Assembly: GCA_002507205.1 (NCBI GenBank)
Contig: DAZF01000034.1
Span: 532 to 7,334, forward strand
DNA length: 6,803 nucleotides
Reading direction: 5' to 3'
Source: Methanolobus sp. UBA32
Lineage (GTDB): Archaea > Halobacteriota > Methanosarcinia > Methanosarcinales > Methanosarcinaceae
The position numbers were made by a program, and so were the translations under genes. Shown piece after piece: positions 5,132 to 6,803 of the stretch; position 1 is the first letter of the stretch, and each line of letters begins with the position of its first letter. The notes under the pieces are model-generated. The model was given only the letters and a program-made list of their open reading frames with translations, was not told where the DNA came from and made no database searches.

Positions 5132-5803
5132 TCACTTGCATTTTTGTGGGTTCTTCACCACGATCTTAACTTCATCATCATCGCTTATCCCGAGCATCTC
5201 ACGCAGTTTTACAGGCGCGATTATTTCCAGGAGGTCTGCCGGATAGTGCGTCCTGTCGGGTATGATGACAGCACCTTTTATGCCTTCGATCTCTATGAGA
5301 TAACACTTCCCTCCGCCAAAACTACGCTCACCATCGCTGAAACCATGGATAATGAGAGGCTGGAGGAAATCCATATTGTCACGCATCTGAGAACTCTGTT
5401 CCGTGAGTCTCACATTGAGAGTTCCGGGGAATGGTTTGAAGTCGAGTTTGTCCCTGAACTGGGACATGTATCCGTCCTTTGCAATGTAGTACTGCCCTTC
5501 CCCAAGACCTGTTATGACATGTCCGTAGAGTTCAAGGTCGGCGTAATCTTTGCAGAATATCTGCTGGTAATCAACATACTCTTTTTTGAGAAGCTCGATA
5601 CCAGTATTAGTAAGCTGGACAAGCTGTCCCCCGGCAACAAGCTTTCTGGAAATATAACCGTCCTCTTCAAGCTGTTTGAGCACTCTTGCAGCAGTCTTGG
5701 AACTGGCGGATATGTGGTGCATGAACTCTGTTGAAGATATCTTCAAAGGCTTCCCGATCGCACCGAGCAATGCCAGTTTTTTAAGGGACTTTGTTGTGTA
5801 CAT
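5132..5803 (-). CDS. ribK: HTH-linked CTP-dependent riboflavin kinase / riboflavin regulator (RbkR/RibK)
   Basis: A 223-residue two-domain protein. Residues about 1-75 form a winged helix of MarR-like type (SSKTAARVLKQLEEDGYISRKL as recognition region, then a wing ending in LTNTGIELLKKE). Residues about 88-220 are the archaeal CTP-dependent riboflavin kinase domain (DUF120), with GLGEGQYY (99-106), PFPGTLNVRL (124-133, holding the T and N that bind nucleotide and metal), FGGGKCYLIEI, and RTHYPADLLEIIAP (184-197). The enzyme phosphorylates riboflavin to FMN with CTP. This fusion matches RbkR, the described archaeal bifunctional kinase and repressor of riboflavin genes. The gene is first in an operon with ribB. 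The start ATG 5803 has GGTG at 5814-5817. Two palindromes lie between its TATA box and that site, suggesting autoregulation. No catalytic-motif defects seen. Confidence 0.93.
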   Translation of the reverse strand: MYTTKSLKKLALLGAIGKPLKISSTEFMHHISASSKTAARVLKQLEEDGYISRKLVAGGQLVQLTNTGIELLKKEYVDYQQIFCKDYADLELYGHVITGLGEGQYYIAKDGYMSQFRDKLDFKPFPGTLNVRLTEQSSQMRDNMDFLQPLIIHGFSDGERSFGGGKCYLIEIEGIKGAVIIPDRTHYPADLLEIIAPVKLREMLGISDDDEVKIVVKNPQKCK

Positions 5804-5819
5804 TGAGCTACCACACCAA

Positions 5820-5851
5820 TCTCATATTTGAGTAGTATCTCATTTATGAGA
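5820..5851. promoter_or_regulatory. tandem palindromic operator upstream of rbkR-ribB
   Basis: Two similar palindromes stand in direct tandem: TCTCATATTTGAGT (5820-5833) and TCTCATTTATGAGA (5838-5851). They share the form CTCAT-W-T-W-TGAG, with centres 18 bp apart. They lie just after the kinase gene's TATA box, over the predicted start of transcription, and just before its ribosome-binding site. That is the place for a repressor. The HTH-kinase encoded by this operon is the obvious candidate binder; this is inference from position and symmetry. Confidence 0.6.
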
Positions 5852-5857
5852 AGAGAG

Positions 5858-5866
5858 TAAATAAAT
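5858..5866 (-). promoter_or_regulatory. TATA box of the rbkR-ribB operon
   Basis: ATTTATTTA on the minus strand, centred near 5862, predicts transcription start at about 5835-5838. The resulting leader of about 33 bases contains the GGTG ribosome-binding site (5814-5817). The start point falls within the tandem palindromes. Confidence 0.5.
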
Positions 5867-5930
5867 GTTTTGATGCATGGACCAGCACTGCAAATAGAAG
5901 ATGCCTATGTCAATGTATAACACACTATCA

Positions 5931-5943
5931 AAATATATATATT
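5931..5943 (+). promoter_or_regulatory. TATA box of the substrate-binding lipoprotein gene
   Basis: An alternating AAATATATATATT stretch is the strongest TATA-like sequence in the window. It predicts transcription start near 5961-5964. That lies downstream of the in-frame ATGs at 5950 and 5956, and only about 10 bases before the ATG at 5974, so it decides the start codon of the gene. Confidence 0.6.
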
Positions 5944-5973
5944 GAGTTTATGCATATGACCTACCGTGATCAA

Positions 5974-6803
5974 ATGAAGAGAACAACATTCATTTTTATA
6001 GGAATTTTACTTGCAGCAATTCTATTGTCTGGTTGTGCGGAATCAACTGAGAAAGCTACCAGCGAATCAGAGGACATAACCATAGGAGCACTTTTACCGC
6101 TTACAGGAAATCTTGCATCTATCGGAGAAGCAAGCCAGGCAGCGATTGAAGTTTCAACCGAGGATATCAACGGTTATTTCTCAGGACTTGGTTCAGGAAA
6201 GAACGTAGAAGTGATTGTGAAGGACACAGAAAGCAATCCGGAGAAGGCTCTGGAACAACTCAAGGAACTTGATGCAATGGGAATTACGATGGTAATCGGC
6301 CCGCAGGCAAGTAATGAAGTAGAAGCTGTTCTGGATTATGCAAACGAGAATGGCATCATCCTTCTGAGTACTGCATCAACAGCCCCATCTTTAGGAATCC
6401 CTGACGATAACCTGTTCAGGCTTGTACCTGAAGACACAAATCAGGGAATGGCATTGGCTAAATTCATGCAGCAAGATGAGATCAGTATTGTGATCCCCAT
6501 GTACAGGAATGATGTGTGGGGTACCGGACTCGTTGATGAGATTGAAAAGAGTTTTGAGGCTCTTGATGGCACAGTACTTGAGGGAGTCATGTATGAAACA
6601 GATAACGTGGACCTTTCTGCAGAAGTTGAATCACTCAATGAGAAAGTAGTAGCAGCCACTTCAGAATACGACGATGGATCCATAGCTGTTGTTCTTTGTT
6701 CCTATGGAGAGGTAACAGAGATATTTGCTTTAGCCCAGACATATCCTGCCCTTTCTGAAGTAGACTGGTATGGTACCGACGGCATAGCACTGAACAAGGG
6801 ACT
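5974..6803 (+). CDS. ABC importer substrate-binding lipoprotein, branched-chain amino acid type (3' end outside window)
   Basis: The visible 276 residues open with a lipoprotein signal, MKRTTFIFIGILLAAILLSGC (modified Cys at 21), and an acidic linker. A type I periplasmic-binding fold of the LivK/Peripla_BP_6 kind follows: ITIGALLPLTGNLASIGE (35-52), EDIN (63-66), VIVKDTESNPEKAL (80-93), VIGPQASNEV (107-116) and LLSTASTAPSL (130-140). It would sit on the outer face of the membrane and hand a ligand to a LivHMGF-type importer, whose genes would lie beyond the right edge. The ligand is not certain; this family also binds amides, urea and other small molecules. The start is ATG 5974: GTGATC (5966-5971) is a good ribosome-binding match, and the TATA box at 5931-5943 leaves upstream ATGs untranscribed. 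The gene is divergent from rbkR; the two promoters share a 170-base gap. It is cut by the window. Confidence 0.9.
   Translation, partial: MKRTTFIFIGILLAAILLSGCAESTEKATSESEDITIGALLPLTGNLASIGEASQAAIEVSTEDINGYFSGLGSGKNVEVIVKDTESNPEKALEQLKELDAMGITMVIGPQASNEVEAVLDYANENGIILLSTASTAPSLGIPDDNLFRLVPEDTNQGMALAKFMQQDEISIVIPMYRNDVWGTGLVDEIEKSFEALDGTVLEGVMYETDNVDLSAEVESLNEKVVAATSEYDDGSIAVVLCSYGEVTEIFALAQTYPALSEVDWYGTDGIALNKG

Noticed and set aside
5144..5734. A 196-codon plus-strand open frame opposite the riboflavin kinase gene
   Set aside because: It is an antisense shadow of a gene with complete family motifs. It lacks a credible ribosome-binding site and any recognisable domain.
5950..5958. Upstream in-frame ATGs at 5950 and 5956 as starts for the substrate-binding lipoprotein
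   Set aside because: Given the TATA box at 5931-5943, both would lie before the predicted transcription start. They would also add polar residues ahead of a typical lipoprotein signal, and the GTGATC site serves ATG 5974.
5804..5973. An FMN riboswitch upstream of the riboflavin kinase gene
   Set aside because: The predicted leader is only about 33 bases, far too short for an RFN element, and none of its conserved blocks is visible. Control by a DNA-binding protein fits better.
1..6803. Mobile elements, CRISPR arrays or defence genes
   Set aside because: No transposase, integrase, direct-repeat array, terminal inverted repeats or target duplications were seen. The tRNA-Pro gene is not followed by an integrase or a duplicated attachment site within the window.

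Overview
The window looks like a piece of a methanogenic archaeal chromosome, most likely from the order Methanosarcinales. I infer this from gene content: a CTP-dependent, winged-helix-linked riboflavin kinase (an archaeal-only enzyme type), an archaeal RibB, and a tRNA-Pro with archaeal D-arm features and an encoded CCA. Promoters are TATA-like, Shine-Dalgarno signals are GGTG/GTGATC-type, and protein ends are T-rich. The genus cannot be fixed from the sequence alone.

Layout. (1) Positions 2-865, plus strand: the last 33 codons of an unidentified gene, then a PhnP-like metallo-beta-lactamase-fold phosphodiesterase. (2) Positions 868-3608, minus strand: an ABC-2 type exporter (ATPase, then permease, coupled by an ATGA overlap) followed by a predicted lipoprotein with a C-terminal membrane anchor. 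The lipoprotein gene ends only 2 bases from the convergent phosphodiesterase gene. (3) Positions 3730-4137, plus strand: a single-domain fasciclin (FAS1) protein with no export signal, divergent from the exporter. (4) Positions 4217-4294, minus strand: tRNA-Pro(GGG). A strong hairpin lies between it and the fasciclin gene. (5) Positions 4375-5803, minus strand: a riboflavin operon, an HTH-riboflavin kinase (RbkR/RibK) followed by ribB. (6) Position 5974 to the right edge, plus strand: a lipoprotein substrate-binding subunit of a branched-chain amino-acid-type ABC importer, truncated by the window.

Functional picture. RibB makes 3,4-dihydroxy-2-butanone 4-phosphate, the four-carbon precursor of riboflavin; RibK converts riboflavin to FMN using CTP. 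The kinase carries an N-terminal DNA-binding domain, and two tandem 12-bp palindromes sit between its TATA box and its ribosome-binding site. This is what an FMN-sensing autoregulatory loop of the RbkR type would look like. The RibB here has Gln where the family normally has the metal-binding His of the GHTE motif.

No mobile element, CRISPR array or phage gene was seen. The best leads for follow-up are the tandem operator, the RibB substitution, the hairpin between the fasciclin and tRNA genes, and the likely leaderless GTG start of the exporter ATPase. I did not find a clear case of a wholly new system.
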